Positions 33,910-43,354 of a DNA stretch of 64,000 nt are shown piece after piece (position 1 is the stretch's first letter; each line of letters starts with the position of its first letter). Position numbers and translations under genes: made by a program. This DNA is from Pseudobacter sp. (GTDB lineage Bacteria; Bacteroidota; Bacteroidia; Chitinophagales; Chitinophagaceae), in the NCBI GenBank assembly GCA_017849455.1, contig JAFIGX010000025.1, forward strand, positions 62,001-126,000. Direction: 5' to 3'. The notes under the pieces were generated by a model, which was not told where the DNA came from, ran no database searches, and saw nothing but the letters and a program-made list of their open reading frames with translations.

Positions 33910-35109
33910 TTATATGAAATTTAAATACTCGTACTTCTTTCCCAGTATCTTCTGATCATCGGTCCCGAGCCATTTGTTCAGCATCGTGGCATACACATTC
34001 TTGAAATCCACCTGGTGCTTCAGGTCGCCATACTGCAGATCGGCAAGGTCCGGCATGGGATTCAATAACCCTTTCTGCTGAAGTCCGCCACTCACGAAGA
34101 ACATATTGTTCGCTGTTCCATGATCGGTACCTCCGCTGGCATTTTGCGATACTCTCCGGCCGAATTCCGAAAAGGTCATCAGCATTACATCCTGGAAACG
34201 GTTATTCGATTTCAGGTCATTTACGAAGGCGCTGATGGCTGCGCTCATATCGGTGAATAAGCGGTTTTGTTGCCCGTCCTGCGCCACATGCGTATCGAAG
34301 CTACCCAGTGAGAGATAGTATACTTTGGTATTGATATCCGAGAAGATCAGTGAAGCGATGGTCTTCAGGCTATTGCCTATTTCGGTTTTAGGATACACCG
34401 TGGTAGTGGGATGCAGGCGGCTCTGTTTGAAAATATAATCCGCGCTGCTCATCGTTTCCGCCATTGTTTTGTAGAGATAGTCGACTGGCCGTTCGCTGTC
34501 TGCGACCGGGTGACTGGCAGTAACATCTTTAAAATATTTTTCGTTGGAAGTATTGAAGAGCCGTTGTGGATCTTTGATGGCCAATCCTTTTATATGATCC
34601 CCTTTCAATGCCATGCTCAATACGTCATCGATCTCGAGGGCTTGCGTTGGTTTATCGCAACCGGAGCACTGGGCATCGAGGTAGCGGCCGATCCAGCCGG
34701 TATAAACATATTCATTGCTGTTGCTGGCGCTTTGCCAGATATCCATGCTGCGGAAATGGGAGCGATCGGGATTCGGGTATCCCACACTGTTAAGGATGCC
34801 CAGGCTGCCGTCATCATACAATTCTTTTAGTTCTGTCAGCGCAGGGTGCAGGCCCACTTCATCTGTGAGGGCGAGCGCCTTGTCTTTAGTAATACCCAGT
34901 TTGGGCCTTACCTTATAATAGATATCATTGCGAACAGGGATCACGGTATTCAGTCCATCGTTACCACCGCTGAGCTGCAGGATCACCATCACTTTGTTAC
35001 CCGGGGGAACCATGGCAGGGCGTTCAAAGGCTTTCAGGAATTTCGGCAGCATCAGGGATGCTGTAGCCAGTGAACCGAGCTGGATGAATTCTTTTCTTTT
35101 CAGGAGCAT
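33910..35109 (-). CDS. DUF1501-family exported protein
   Basis: A 399-residue protein of the DUF1501 family, related in fold to sulfatases/alkaline phosphatases. The N-terminal segment (about 1-28) looks like an export signal without a clean twin-arginine motif. Marks include QLSGGNDGLNTVIP near 45-60, SHFRSMDIWQSAS, FDTHVAQDGQQNRLF and FSEFGRRVSQNASGGTDHGTANN. It lies 18 bp after the DUF1800 gene; the two families nearly always occur together and are thought to work as a pair in the envelope. Activity unknown. Confidence 0.88.
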   Translation of the reverse strand: MLLKRKEFIQLGSLATASLMLPKFLKAFERPAMVPPGNKVMVILQLSGGNDGLNTVIPVRNDIYYKVRPKLGITKDKALALTDEVGLHPALTELKELYDDGSLGILNSVGYPNPDRSHFRSMDIWQSASNSNEYVYTGWIGRYLDAQCSGCDKPTQALEIDDVLSMALKGDHIKGLAIKDPQRLFNTSNEKYFKDVTASHPVADSERPVDYLYKTMAETMSSADYIFKQSRLHPTTTVYPKTEIGNSLKTIASLIFSDINTKVYYLSLGSFDTHVAQDGQQNRLFTDMSAAISAFVNDLKSNNRFQDVMLMTFSEFGRRVSQNASGGTDHGTANNMFFVSGGLQQKGLLNPMPDLADLQYGDLKHQVDFKNVYATMLNKWLGTDDQKILGKKYEYLNFI

Positions 35110-35127
35110 TTTTTTAGCTTTTAGCTG

Positions 35128-36579
35128 TTAACAAAGTTGGTATTCCGGAGTGCTCATCAGTTGAATGGTGGCTGATTTGATGAAGTTTTCCCTGCTGCCG
35201 GCATCTATGTATTTGTTCAGGATGGTATCGCTTACACCGGTAGGCGCCTGCAGCAAGGTATTGCTGATCTCTTTCAGCAGGTTTTCGCGCGCTACTTTTT
35301 CGTAGGCAGAGGAATAGAGCGGCCAGTCTACCAATGCGGAGATCATCTGTCCCGGCTTTTTAGGATTCCCTTTGGCCACAGGAGGTTTATCTTTCATGCC
35401 CATCATCTGGTCATCGTCGTCCTTGGGCTTCATGTTCAATTCCTGTTCCATGTAGATCATTTGGGGAAGTCGCATACGGAGCATGAGTGAAGAGCTGTCG
35501 ATCCAGTTCTTTCCTCCCGGCCATCCGGCCACATTCGGCGGATAGAACAATTGCTGGCCCAGCAGGCGTTGAAGGGTGAGCTGTACATCCTCATTCGAGA
35601 TCTTCATGGGCAATGTGCGACGGATGCCCGCTATCAACTCCACCGGTGATTTGATCTGGCAACCGATATTGGCCGGATCATAGAACCAATCGCTGCTGAA
35701 AATATCGTGCATCAGCTCACTGATATCATAATGGCGGTAGAAGCGTTTGGCCAGCCATTCCACTTTCGATTCATCTACCTGTTCATTGACAAAGTAGCGA
35801 TATATTTTACGGGTTATATAAGTAGCGGTCTGCGGATGGTCTGTAAGAATATTGAGCACATCATCTCCATCGAAGTTGCCTGTTTTGCCGAGCACGGTCT
35901 TGTTACCTTCATCGTGCAGGGGTTTTCTGAACACGAAATCACCGGCCTGGTTGGCGCCCCATCCGGTGAAGGCGCGGGCTGCTTCCTTGATATCATCTTC
36001 CGTATAATTTCCACGGCCCATGGTGAACAGCTCCATCACTTCGCGGGCGAAATTTTCGTTGGGATGGTCTTTTCGGTTCTGGTTATTATTTAGGAAATTG
36101 ATCATGGAAGCACTCTTGCTCACTTCACGTAGAAGATCGGGGAATTTACCCAGTGCATTGCGGCGGATGATGTCGAGCAATTGCTGCTGGTAGAGGATAT
36201 TTTGAACGCGGCTGGCGAAGTGCCCATGCCAGAACAGCGACATTTTTTCGCGCAGTTGCTCTTCGCTGGTGACCATCTGGTCGAGCCAGGTGAGGTTGAG
36301 GGTTTTGATGCCCAGGGCAGATTTATCGCGTAATAATTTTCTTTGATCTTCGGAGAGTTGTTTTTTTTGTTTCGCCATCTCATCCATGTTCATATACAGA
36401 TCCTTCAATTCAGGATCGGCCACATCGATGTAGGCCGGTGTTTTTTGGGAAGATCTGAACAATGATTTGAGAAGGGATTTCTGAGAGGCGGAATGAAGAT
36501 CGGATAGGTTTTCGGCAGCCGGACCGAAGCCTGCCCGCCAGAGCAGGTGTTGGTTTTTGAGCTGGTTGGACGGGACCAT
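35128..36579 (-). CDS. DUF1800-family protein
   Basis: A 483-residue protein, largely helical, of the DUF1800 family. Typical segments are HLLWRAGFGP near the N-terminus, MSLFWHGHFA, NENFAREVMELFTMGRGNYTEDDI (written across the conserved helix), and FYPPNVAGWPGGKNWI. No signal peptide is evident from the chosen start. Partner of the downstream DUF1501 gene in a two-gene operon. Biochemical function is unknown. Confidence 0.88.
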   Translation of the reverse strand: MVPSNQLKNQHLLWRAGFGPAAENLSDLHSASQKSLLKSLFRSSQKTPAYIDVADPELKDLYMNMDEMAKQKKQLSEDQRKLLRDKSALGIKTLNLTWLDQMVTSEEQLREKMSLFWHGHFASRVQNILYQQQLLDIIRRNALGKFPDLLREVSKSASMINFLNNNQNRKDHPNENFAREVMELFTMGRGNYTEDDIKEAARAFTGWGANQAGDFVFRKPLHDEGNKTVLGKTGNFDGDDVLNILTDHPQTATYITRKIYRYFVNEQVDESKVEWLAKRFYRHYDISELMHDIFSSDWFYDPANIGCQIKSPVELIAGIRRTLPMKISNEDVQLTLQRLLGQQLFYPPNVAGWPGGKNWIDSSSLMLRMRLPQMIYMEQELNMKPKDDDDQMMGMKDKPPVAKGNPKKPGQMISALVDWPLYSSAYEKVARENLLKEISNTLLQAPTGVSDTILNKYIDAGSRENFIKSATIQLMSTPEYQLC

Positions 36580-36700
36580 CAGAAAAAATTTTAGTTATGA
36601 CTTCACTGACAACGAAAAGTTTAACAACAAATTTTATTCCTTTCTGGAGGAGTATGCCGATATATTACGATTAAATCTTATCCCTGCTGTCAAATAACAA

Positions 36701-36749
36701 AGCGCCGCCTGCAAATCTACATCTATTGAAGGTTTGCAGTAACGGCGCT
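36701..36749 (-). terminator. Bipartite terminator after the outer-membrane barrel gene
   Basis: AGCGCCG/CGGCGCT form the outer stem and TGCAAA/TTTGCA the inner stem of a long hairpin. On the minus strand it runs into TTTGTTATTTG. It lies 35 bp past the stop of the gene at 36784. Confidence 0.75.
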
Positions 36750-36783
36750 ACGGGTTAACTGTACGTTAATGCCGTGATCAGTA

Positions 36784-37434
36784 TTAATTCGCCAGCAATA
36801 CTCTCATGCCAACTGTAAAAGCAGTACCATTGTTGAGGTTGGCCCCCATGTTGAAACTGCTGGTTTTAGTGACCCTTTGTGGTGTGGCCCCTCCCAGATT
36901 CTGGGTCTCTTTTTCATGGCTATAATTGACAGAGACCAGGTTATTGAAACCGCTCTCCAAATGTATTTTGTCATTGACGGCAAAGGATATCCCCGGATAG
37001 AACCCAAGACCGATGGAATAGCCCTTTCTCTCTCCATCAAAGCCGATCCCTGAATTGGGATTATCGGTTTTCGAGTAATAGCCACCCAGGCGCCCCTGGC
37101 CGAAGAAATAAAGGCGGTTAACGATCGGCCAGTACCGGCGAAGAAAGATGCCTCCACCAAACGTTTGATTCTTATATTCGAGTGGTGCGCTGCCCTGTTT
37201 CGCATAAGAGTAACGGAGGTCAGCACCAAGAATGAGATTATCACTGATCGCTTTTCCGAAAGCCGGCCCGATTGCAAAGGCAGTGAATTTTTGTTCAACA
37301 TTGTTGATCGTGGTCTTCTGGGTACTGACGCCGATATCGCCTCCCAACAGAACAGAGCCCTTTTTTATCTGGGCCTGGCTAAGCAATCCGGTCACCATCG
37401 AGCCAATCAGGAGAGTAGAAAATTTTCCTTTCAT
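36784..37434 (-). CDS. Outer-membrane beta-barrel protein
   Basis: A 216-residue exported protein with a signal peptide (about 1-20, SLLSQAQ-like end) and eight or so amphipathic strands ending in VGMRVLLAN. Segments such as LLGGDIGVSTQ, LILGADLRYSYAK, GGGIFLRRYWP, and GYSIGLGFYPGISFAV fit the small porin/OmpA-barrel-like group. The ATG at 37434 is chosen instead of one at 37506, because the upstream extension overlaps the serS terminator and would displace the signal peptide. Function unknown. Confidence 0.78.
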   Translation of the reverse strand: MKGKFSTLLIGSMVTGLLSQAQIKKGSVLLGGDIGVSTQKTTINNVEQKFTAFAIGPAFGKAISDNLILGADLRYSYAKQGSAPLEYKNQTFGGGIFLRRYWPIVNRLYFFGQGRLGGYYSKTDNPNSGIGFDGERKGYSIGLGFYPGISFAVNDKIHLESGFNNLVSVNYSHEKETQNLGGATPQRVTKTSSFNMGANLNNGTAFTVGMRVLLAN

Positions 37435-37471
37435 AATGTAGGTATTTAGTGTGTACAAATATGTACATGAA

Positions 37472-37503
37472 AAAGGAAGCAACCAGTTGCGGTTGCTTCC
37501 TTT
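37472..37503 (-). terminator. Terminator after serS
   Basis: A perfect 13-bp stem (AAAGGAAGCAACC / GGTTGCTTCCTTT) with a 6-base loop. On the minus strand it continues into TTCATG after the T-rich arm. It lies 58 bp past the serS stop. Confidence 0.88.
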
Positions 37504-37560
37504 CACAAAGAATTATGTTAAGCAAAATCAAATTCAAATTCGATATTGCTGCAATATTTA

Positions 37561-38832
37561 CTATTGAATGTTTTTGCTGCCGAAATAACTGTGAAGGACA
37601 GCCGGTAATTCAATGCCGCTTTCCGTTTGATTGTTTTCCAGCAGGCAGGCCACGATCCGGGGCAATGCGAGCGAACTGCCATTCAGTGAGTGAACGAGTT
37701 GGTTCCTGCCCTGTGCATCTTTGAAACGGATCTTCATGCGGTTGGTCTGGTAAGCTTCGAAGTTCGATACGGAGCTAACTTCCAGCCATTTTTGCTGAGC
37801 GGCCGAATACACCTCGAAATCATAGGTCTGCGCTGAAGTGAAGCTCATATCGCCACCACAGAGATTGAGAATCCTGTATGACAGTCCGAGAGACTGGATC
37901 AACCGTTCCACATGGCTCACCATTTCTTCGAGCGTTTCATAACTTTTTTCCGGGTGTACCAGTTGTACCAGTTCCACCTTTTCGAACTGATGCAGGCGGT
38001 TCAATCCGCGCACGTCTTTTCCATAGCTGCCTGCTTCGCGGCGGAAGCAGGGAGAATAAGCCGTCATCCTGATGGGCAGGTCGCTTTCTTTCAGCAGCTC
38101 ATCGCGGTAAATATTGGTAACGGGCACTTCGGATGTTGGGATGAGGTAGAATTTGTCTTCCGTTACGAAATACATCTGCCCTTCCTTATCGGGCAATTGC
38201 CCGGTACCGAAAGCAGAAGCTTCATTGACCATGAAAGGTGGCAGGAATTCCGTATAACCTGCGCCGGTATTGAAGTCGAGGAAATACTGGATCAATGCCC
38301 TTTGCAAGCGTGCGCCCCGGCCGGTATAGACGGGGAACCCGCTGCCGGTAATTTTATTGCCCAGCTCGAAATCGATCAGCCTGTATTTTTTGGCGAGGTC
38401 CCAGTGCGGAACTGCATTGGCATGGAGCGTTGGCTTGTTACCACCTTCCCGCACTATCACATTATCTTCCGGTGTTTTGCCGGGAGGCACTGCAGGGCCG
38501 GGAAGGTTGGGCAGTTTCACGATGGTCTCTTCCAGTTTTTTTTCTACTCCCGCCAGTTGTTGGGAGATAGGTTCCAGCGATAACTTCCACGCAGCCACTT
38601 CCTGTTTCTTCGATTCGGCTTCTGCCTTTTGTCCCTTGGCCATCAATTGCCCGATCTCTTTCGAAGCGCCGTTCACTTTGGATTGGGTGGTATCGAATTC
38701 GAGTTGCAGTTTTTTGCGTTCATCGTCCAGGGCCAGCACTTCATCGACCAGGCCCGTTTCCTTGAACAGTTTGATGGCCAGTCGCTCTTTTACCAATGCT
38801 GTGTGTTGTCGTAAAAATGGAACCTGTAACAT
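37561..38832 (-). CDS. serS: Seryl-tRNA synthetase
   Basis: A 423-residue class II aminoacyl-tRNA synthetase that charges tRNA-Ser. The N-terminal coiled-coil arm (about 25-100) binds the tRNA. The catalytic core has motif 1 around TGSGFPVYTGRGARLQRAL, motif 2 in SPCFRREAGSYGKDVRGLNR, and motif 3 in NGSSLALPRIVACLLEN. Length is normal. The start at 38832 is the first Met of the helical arm. Followed by a strong terminator. Confidence 0.97.
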   Translation of the reverse strand: MLQVPFLRQHTALVKERLAIKLFKETGLVDEVLALDDERKKLQLEFDTTQSKVNGASKEIGQLMAKGQKAEAESKKQEVAAWKLSLEPISQQLAGVEKKLEETIVKLPNLPGPAVPPGKTPEDNVIVREGGNKPTLHANAVPHWDLAKKYRLIDFELGNKITGSGFPVYTGRGARLQRALIQYFLDFNTGAGYTEFLPPFMVNEASAFGTGQLPDKEGQMYFVTEDKFYLIPTSEVPVTNIYRDELLKESDLPIRMTAYSPCFRREAGSYGKDVRGLNRLHQFEKVELVQLVHPEKSYETLEEMVSHVERLIQSLGLSYRILNLCGGDMSFTSAQTYDFEVYSAAQQKWLEVSSVSNFEAYQTNRMKIRFKDAQGRNQLVHSLNGSSLALPRIVACLLENNQTESGIELPAVLHSYFGSKNIQ

Positions 38833-38871
38833 CCTTCAAATGATTTGCAACAAAGATAACTGTTCGGTCAC

Positions 38872-39327
38872 TCACTGGCTCAGGTCGCCCATATTTTTAT
38901 AGAGATCGAGATGAGCTATCTCCATCCACCGGTCGGGCTTTGAGATCGGGGTGAACCCATATTGACGGTACAGGCCATGCGCATCCATGGTGGCCAGCAT
39001 AAACCTGCGAAGGTGTTGCAGATCGGGGTGGGCCATGATCACTTCCATCAGCCATTTGCTGAGCCCCTGCCCGCGAAACGACGCATCGATGAATACATCT
39101 GCAAGATAGGCGAAGGTGGCCTCATCGGTGATCACACGTGCAAAACCGATCTGTTGCTGCTCCCGGTAAATGCCGAAACATAAAGATCCTTTGATCGATC
39201 TTTCAACGATCCATAATGGAATGCCCTCTGCCCAATAAGATTGAGTAGAGAGGTAATGATGGATGTAAGGAATATTCAGCAGGGATTTGTCGGTGCTGAT
39301 CCTGCAATCGTCTTTATACCAATTCAT
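38872..39327 (-). CDS. GNAT-family N-acetyltransferase
   Basis: A 151-residue acetyltransferase using acetyl-CoA. The GNAT fold is clear: QIGFARVITDEATFAYLADVFI for strands 4-5, the pyrophosphate-binding motif RGQGLSKWLMEVI, and the FMLATMDAHGLYRQYGF end motif. The ATG at 39327 is chosen over an upstream one because homology starts at MNWYKDD and the longer form would run into the next promoter. Acceptor substrate unknown. Divergent from the gene at 39429. Confidence 0.9.
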   Translation of the reverse strand: MNWYKDDCRISTDKSLLNIPYIHHYLSTQSYWAEGIPLWIVERSIKGSLCFGIYREQQQIGFARVITDEATFAYLADVFIDASFRGQGLSKWLMEVIMAHPDLQHLRRFMLATMDAHGLYRQYGFTPISKPDRWMEIAHLDLYKNMGDLSQ

Positions 39328-39414
39328 GGCCGCTGTTTTTGATTGGCAAAAATAAGCAGGTGAACGGTGCCTGACCAACCGTTGGTACAATAGCATTAAT
39401 AGCCCTAAGTGTTT

Positions 39415-39422
39415 TATCTTTG
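39415..39422 (+). promoter_or_regulatory. TAnnTTTG box ahead of the 114-aa gene
   Basis: TATCTTTG matches the -7 consensus and ends 6 bp before the ATG at 39429, implying a very short mRNA leader, as at bcp. Confidence 0.45.
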
Positions 39423-39428
39423 CCAATT

Positions 39429-39773
39429 ATGCAAGCACAGGACGATCTGCAAACAAGATGGTGGACCCTCGAAGCGAAACTGGTGGAGAAGTTTGGCAAG
39501 AAGCCTGACCTGGAAACCATTTTATTTCTGGTGGGCATCCAGGAATTCGGAGAGATCAGGAAAAAATTCTCCAAAGAACAGAAACAGGACCTCATGCACA
39601 TAGCCATTTGCTCCCTGTTATCACAAAGCGGGTATTATGAACTGGAAAAGGTCGACAAGGACGGGTGGCCGCATTTCAGGCAGTTGAAGACCCTGCCGGT
39701 ATTGACCATGCCGGAACAGGAGAATTTCCTGAAAGACCATATCCTCCTGTATTTCGACCAGGTTGGGTTTTAA
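39429..39773 (+). CDS. Hypothetical protein (114 aa)
   Basis: A small soluble, mostly helical protein rich in Lys, Glu and aromatic residues, with segments RWWTLEAKLVEKFG, ETILFLVGIQEFG, and MHIAICSLLSQSGYYELEK. No signal peptide or membrane helix. I do not recognise the family. The ATG at 39429 is preferred over TTG at 39420. A lipoprotein cyclophilin starts 21 bp later, suggesting an operon. Confidence 0.72.
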   Translation: MQAQDDLQTRWWTLEAKLVEKFGKKPDLETILFLVGIQEFGEIRKKFSKEQKQDLMHIAICSLLSQSGYYELEKVDKDGWPHFRQLKTLPVLTMPEQENFLKDHILLYFDQVGF

Positions 39774-39794
39774 ACATCCTATCAATAAAACAAC

Positions 39795-40505
39795 ATGTAC
39801 CGACTGATTGCCCTGGCGGGAATTGCATGCCTGGCCCTTTCCTGCAACCCTAAACTATCCAACGGACTGCGAAAGAATGACCTCCGGAAAGACGTGGAAA
39901 TGGTGACCGATAAAGGCACGATGATCATCCGGTTGTCTGATTCGACCCCACTTCACCGCAACAATTTCCTCAAACTGGTAAAGGAACATTTCTACGACAG
40001 CGTTTTATTCCACCGCGTCATTCAGCGTTTCATGGTGCAGGCCGGTGACCCCACCAGCAAGCATGCTGCTCCCGGCGCCGAGCTGGGCGAAGGGGATAAG
40101 CCGTATACGGTCCCCGCCGAATTCCGAACCACCTTATTCCATAAAAAAGGTGTGATCGCTGCTGCCCGTACAGGTGATGATGTGAACCCGCAAAAAGCCA
40201 GCAGCGGCTCCCAGTTCTATATTGTGCAGGGGAAGGTCTTCACGGATGCAGGTCTCGATTCAGTAGAAACATTCCGGTTGAAGGGCAGGAAGATCCCCGC
40301 AGCGCACCGGCAAGTATATAAATCCCTGGGAGGCGCTCCCCATCTCGATCAGAACTATACAGTGTTCGGAGAAGTGGTATCCGGCCTCTCCGTGATCGAT
40401 AGTATTGCGGCTGTGCCTACCAGTGGGCGTGATGGGGGCGACAGACCGCTGAAAGATCTGCGTATCATCAAAGCAACGCTCATCAAACGAAAAGCTAACT
40501 ATTAA
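39795..40505 (+). CDS. Cyclophilin-type peptidyl-prolyl isomerase, lipoprotein
   Basis: A 236-residue isomerase that speeds proline cis/trans changes during folding in the envelope. It starts with a lipoprotein signal (lipobox LALSC, lipidated Cys near 17). The cyclophilin domain has VLFHRVIQRFMVQAGDP, the core FHKKGVIAAAR, GSQFYIVQG and YTVFGEVVSGLSVID. An insert between QGKVFTDA and the DQNYTVFG strand is longer than in E. coli PpiB. Second gene of an apparent operon with the 114-aa and DUF885 genes. Confidence 0.92.
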   Translation: MYRLIALAGIACLALSCNPKLSNGLRKNDLRKDVEMVTDKGTMIIRLSDSTPLHRNNFLKLVKEHFYDSVLFHRVIQRFMVQAGDPTSKHAAPGAELGEGDKPYTVPAEFRTTLFHKKGVIAAARTGDDVNPQKASSGSQFYIVQGKVFTDAGLDSVETFRLKGRKIPAAHRQVYKSLGGAPHLDQNYTVFGEVVSGLSVIDSIAAVPTSGRDGGDRPLKDLRIIKATLIKRKANY

Positions 40506-40514
40506 ACCTTTCAG

Positions 40515-42260
40515 ATGATCCCTTCCTGTAAGATTGCTATTTCCTGTTTGCTGATCACAGGGGCCTGTATCACTGCCGGTGATCGGATCATAGCCCAGAC
40601 AAAAAACAATCAGGGGCTGCTGGCGCAGACCAGTGAAGTGCATCCGCTCATGGTGGAATTTGAAGCTGATAAAGGAAGCCTCACCCGCTTTTATACCATC
40701 TCCAACTCCCCGGAGCGCAGGCAGCGGCTGGAACTGCTCGACAAAACCTACCTGCAACGCCTGGAGGCACTGCCATTCGATAAAATGTCGCAGGAAGGGA
40801 AAGTGGACTATATTCTTTTCAAACGCAACCTCCTTGCCGAATTACGGGTACTCGATATCGAGAGAGGGGACATAGGGCAGATCAGTCCACTGGTCCCATT
40901 TGCTGCCCCCATCTATGAGCTGGAAAAGAAGCGCCGCAGGGGAACCTGGATGGATGGGGAAAAACTGGCGAAAGAATTCTTCAACTGGCAGCAGACCATC
41001 AGCCAGTCGATCGATAATATCTCCACTGCACCGGAAATGGACAAAAGGCTGGCCGACCGCGGCGAAGCCGCGGTAAAAGGATTGCAGTCGGCCTTGAAAA
41101 GCGTCTACGATTTCTATTATGGCTATGATCCGGTCTTCACCTGGTGGATGCCACAGCCTTACAAAAAAGTGGACAGCCTGTTGGGAATATATGCCGGCCT
41201 GTTGAAAGCAAAAGGCAGGAACAGTAAAGCGCAACAGGATGATGGCAGCGGGATCATTGGTGTGCCCATCGGCCGTGAGGCCCTGATCAGGCAATTGCAA
41301 TTTGAAATGATCCCGTACTCTCCGGAGGAATTGATCGGGATGGCCAATAAGGAATTTGCCTGGTGCGACCAGGAAATGCTCAAAGCCAGCAGGGAACTGG
41401 GTTTTGGGGACGACTGGAAAAAAGCGCTGGAAAAGGTCAAGAACAGTTATGTGCCCGAAGGGAAGCAGCCCGAAACGATCCTTCGGCTGTACAATGAATC
41501 GATCGGGTTCATCAAAAAAAATGACCTCGTCACCATTCCGCCGGTGGCGGAAGAGACCTGGCGTATGGTAATGATGAGCCCGAAGCAACAACTGATCAGT
41601 CCATTCTTTCTGGGTGGGGAAGTGATCATGATCGCCTATCCCACCAATACCATGGAGCAGGATGAAAAGCTGATGAGCATGAGAGGCAACAACCCGCATT
41701 TCTCGCGGGCCACTGTACATCATGAGCTCATTGCAGGCCATCACCTGCAGGGCTTCATGAATGACCGTTATAAGGCTTATCGCAATTTTTTTACGCCATT
41801 CTGGACGGAAGGATGGGCTTTGTACTGGGAATTCATACTGTGGGACCTGAAATTCCCCCAATCTGCGGAAGACCGTATCGGGATGCTGTTCTGGCGAATG
41901 CACCGTTGTGCCAGGATCATCTTTTCACTTAACTATCACCTGGGTAACTGGATGCCGCAGCAATGCATCGATTTCCTGGTAGACAGGGTTGGTCATGAAA
42001 GGGCCAATGCCGAAGGAGAAGTGAGGCGTTCCTTTACCGGCGGGTATGGCCCCCTGTACCAGCTTGCCTATATGGTAGGAGGGCAACAATTCTATGCCCT
42101 GAAAAAGGAGCTGGTAGATTCAGGGAAAATGAGCTTCAGGCAATTTCATGATGCCGTTTTGCAGGAAAACGGTATGCCTGTAGAAATGGTGAGGGCATTG
42201 CTCACAGACCAGCCCTTAAAAAAAGACTTCGTGACCAACTGGCGATTTTATGGGAATTGA
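40515..42260 (+). CDS. DUF885-family exported peptidase-like protein
   Basis: A 581-residue exported protein with an N-terminal signal (about 1-26). The DUF885 body is helical and holds the zinc-peptidase-like motif HHELIAGHHLQGF, with His403, Glu404 and His408 as candidate metal and catalytic residues. TEGWALYWE about 30 residues later supplies a further Glu, as in other DUF885 proteins. It follows the cyclophilin gene by 9 bp. Relatives are annotated as carboxypeptidase-like but substrates are mostly unknown. Confidence 0.87.
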   Translation: MIPSCKIAISCLLITGACITAGDRIIAQTKNNQGLLAQTSEVHPLMVEFEADKGSLTRFYTISNSPERRQRLELLDKTYLQRLEALPFDKMSQEGKVDYILFKRNLLAELRVLDIERGDIGQISPLVPFAAPIYELEKKRRRGTWMDGEKLAKEFFNWQQTISQSIDNISTAPEMDKRLADRGEAAVKGLQSALKSVYDFYYGYDPVFTWWMPQPYKKVDSLLGIYAGLLKAKGRNSKAQQDDGSGIIGVPIGREALIRQLQFEMIPYSPEELIGMANKEFAWCDQEMLKASRELGFGDDWKKALEKVKNSYVPEGKQPETILRLYNESIGFIKKNDLVTIPPVAEETWRMVMMSPKQQLISPFFLGGEVIMIAYPTNTMEQDEKLMSMRGNNPHFSRATVHHELIAGHHLQGFMNDRYKAYRNFFTPFWTEGWALYWEFILWDLKFPQSAEDRIGMLFWRMHRCARIIFSLNYHLGNWMPQQCIDFLVDRVGHERANAEGEVRRSFTGGYGPLYQLAYMVGGQQFYALKKELVDSGKMSFRQFHDAVLQENGMPVEMVRALLTDQPLKKDFVTNWRFYGN

Positions 42261-42261
42261 G

Positions 42262-42297
42262 AGGGGCCGAATTAATTTTTGACCGGCCCTTTTTTTT
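42262..42297 (+). terminator. Terminator after the DUF885 gene
   Basis: AGGGGCCG pairs with CGGCCCT across a 15-base loop and is followed by a run of eight T. It lies 1 bp past the stop, so it ends the operon. Confidence 0.85.
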
Positions 42298-42338
42298 CCG
42301 CTCCTTTTCCTAATCTTTGCAGCACAAAATTTCACACC

Positions 42339-42719
42339 ATGAATTTTCCCGATAACCTCCGCTACACAAAAGATCATGAATGGGTATTGCTGGAAGGAAA
42401 CACAGCAACTGTTGGCATTACGGATTTTGCACAAGGTGAATTAGGCGACATCGTGTATGTTGATATTCCCACTGTTGGCAAAACATTGGCTGCCGAAGAA
42501 GTATTTGGAACGGTAGAAGCGGTTAAGACCGTATCCGACCTTTTCCTGCCTGTGGCAGGTACTATTACTGAGGTGAATGCAGAACTGGAAGCTGCCCCCG
42601 ATGCAGTGAATACTGATCCTTACGGAGAGGGTTGGATGGTTAAGATGACAGTAACCAATCCGGCCGATGTGAACACCCTGATGGACGCTGCCGCTTATAA
42701 GAAGCTGGTAGGCGCCTAA
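42339..42719 (+). CDS. gcvH: Glycine cleavage system H protein
   Basis: A 126-residue lipoyl carrier that shuttles the aminomethyl group between the P, T and L proteins of glycine cleavage. The lipoylated lysine is Lys63 in GTVEAVKTVSDLF. The N-terminal LRYTKDHEWV and the EGWMVKM end segment are standard. The ATG at 42339 (MNFPDNLRY) is chosen over an upstream one, which would overlap the terminator at 42262-42297. The other gcv genes are not in this window. Confidence 0.96.
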   Translation: MNFPDNLRYTKDHEWVLLEGNTATVGITDFAQGELGDIVYVDIPTVGKTLAAEEVFGTVEAVKTVSDLFLPVAGTITEVNAELEAAPDAVNTDPYGEGWMVKMTVTNPADVNTLMDAAAYKKLVGA

Positions 42720-42749
42720 ATCCGTCGATTATCCGTTTACGTATATAAG

Positions 42750-42778
42750 AGAGTGGTTTGCATATCCACTCTTTTTTA
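42750..42778 (+). terminator. Terminator after gcvH
   Basis: AGAGTGG pairs with CCACTCT across a 9-base loop and is followed by TTTTTT. It lies 30 bp past the gcvH stop and before the sigma gene. Confidence 0.85.
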
Positions 42779-42808
42779 TTATATTTAGCCTCGCTTGGGT
42801 TAAATATA

Positions 42809-43354
42809 TTGGCCACCACAACCACATACACTGAGCATGAACTGGTATCCTTGTTGAAACGCAGGGATAATAAGGCTTTTGGTTATCTCTACGATAATTA
42901 CTCCGGTGCACTGTACAGTATCATATTGCAGATCCTGGGTGATGTGGAACTTGCAAACGACGTTTTACAGGAAGTCTTTATCAATATCTGGCGAAAAATT
43001 GAAAGCTACGACCATACGAAGGGTCGTTTATTCACGTGGATGCTTAACATAGCCCGCAACGCTTCCATCGATACACTTCGTTCCAAAACCTACCAAAACG
43101 ACAGGAAAAACCAGCCCATGCCGGGACCCGCAGATGAGAACATGAACACTCAGGCAGCGCAGATGAATATTGATAATATCGGGTTCAGGAAGGTATTGGG
43201 GCAATTGAGGGAAGACCAGCGGGTATTGATCGAACTGGCATATTTTAAAGGATATACACACGAAGAAATAGCGAATTTGCAGCAGATTCCATTAGGTACA
43301 GTGAAAACGCGCATCAGAAACGCATTGATTCAATTACGGGGATATTTAAAGTGA
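42809..43354 (+). CDS. ECF-type RNA polymerase sigma factor
   Basis: A 181-residue sigma-70-family factor. Region 2 covers about 15-85, with AFGYLYDNYSGALYSI and the helix DVLQEVFINIWRKI; region 4 covers about 120-178, with LIELAYFKGYTHEEIANLQQIPLGTVKTRIRNALIQL (a standard HTH). There is no ATG. The TTG at 42809 gives MATTTTYTEHEL and stays clear of the upstream terminator, whereas a longer TTG start at 42758 would lie inside it. The next gene overlaps by 4 bp (GTGA), so sigma and anti-sigma are translationally coupled. Confidence 0.92.
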   Translation: MATTTTYTEHELVSLLKRRDNKAFGYLYDNYSGALYSIILQILGDVELANDVLQEVFINIWRKIESYDHTKGRLFTWMLNIARNASIDTLRSKTYQNDRKNQPMPGPADENMNTQAAQMNIDNIGFRKVLGQLREDQRVLIELAYFKGYTHEEIANLQQIPLGTVKTRIRNALIQLRGYLK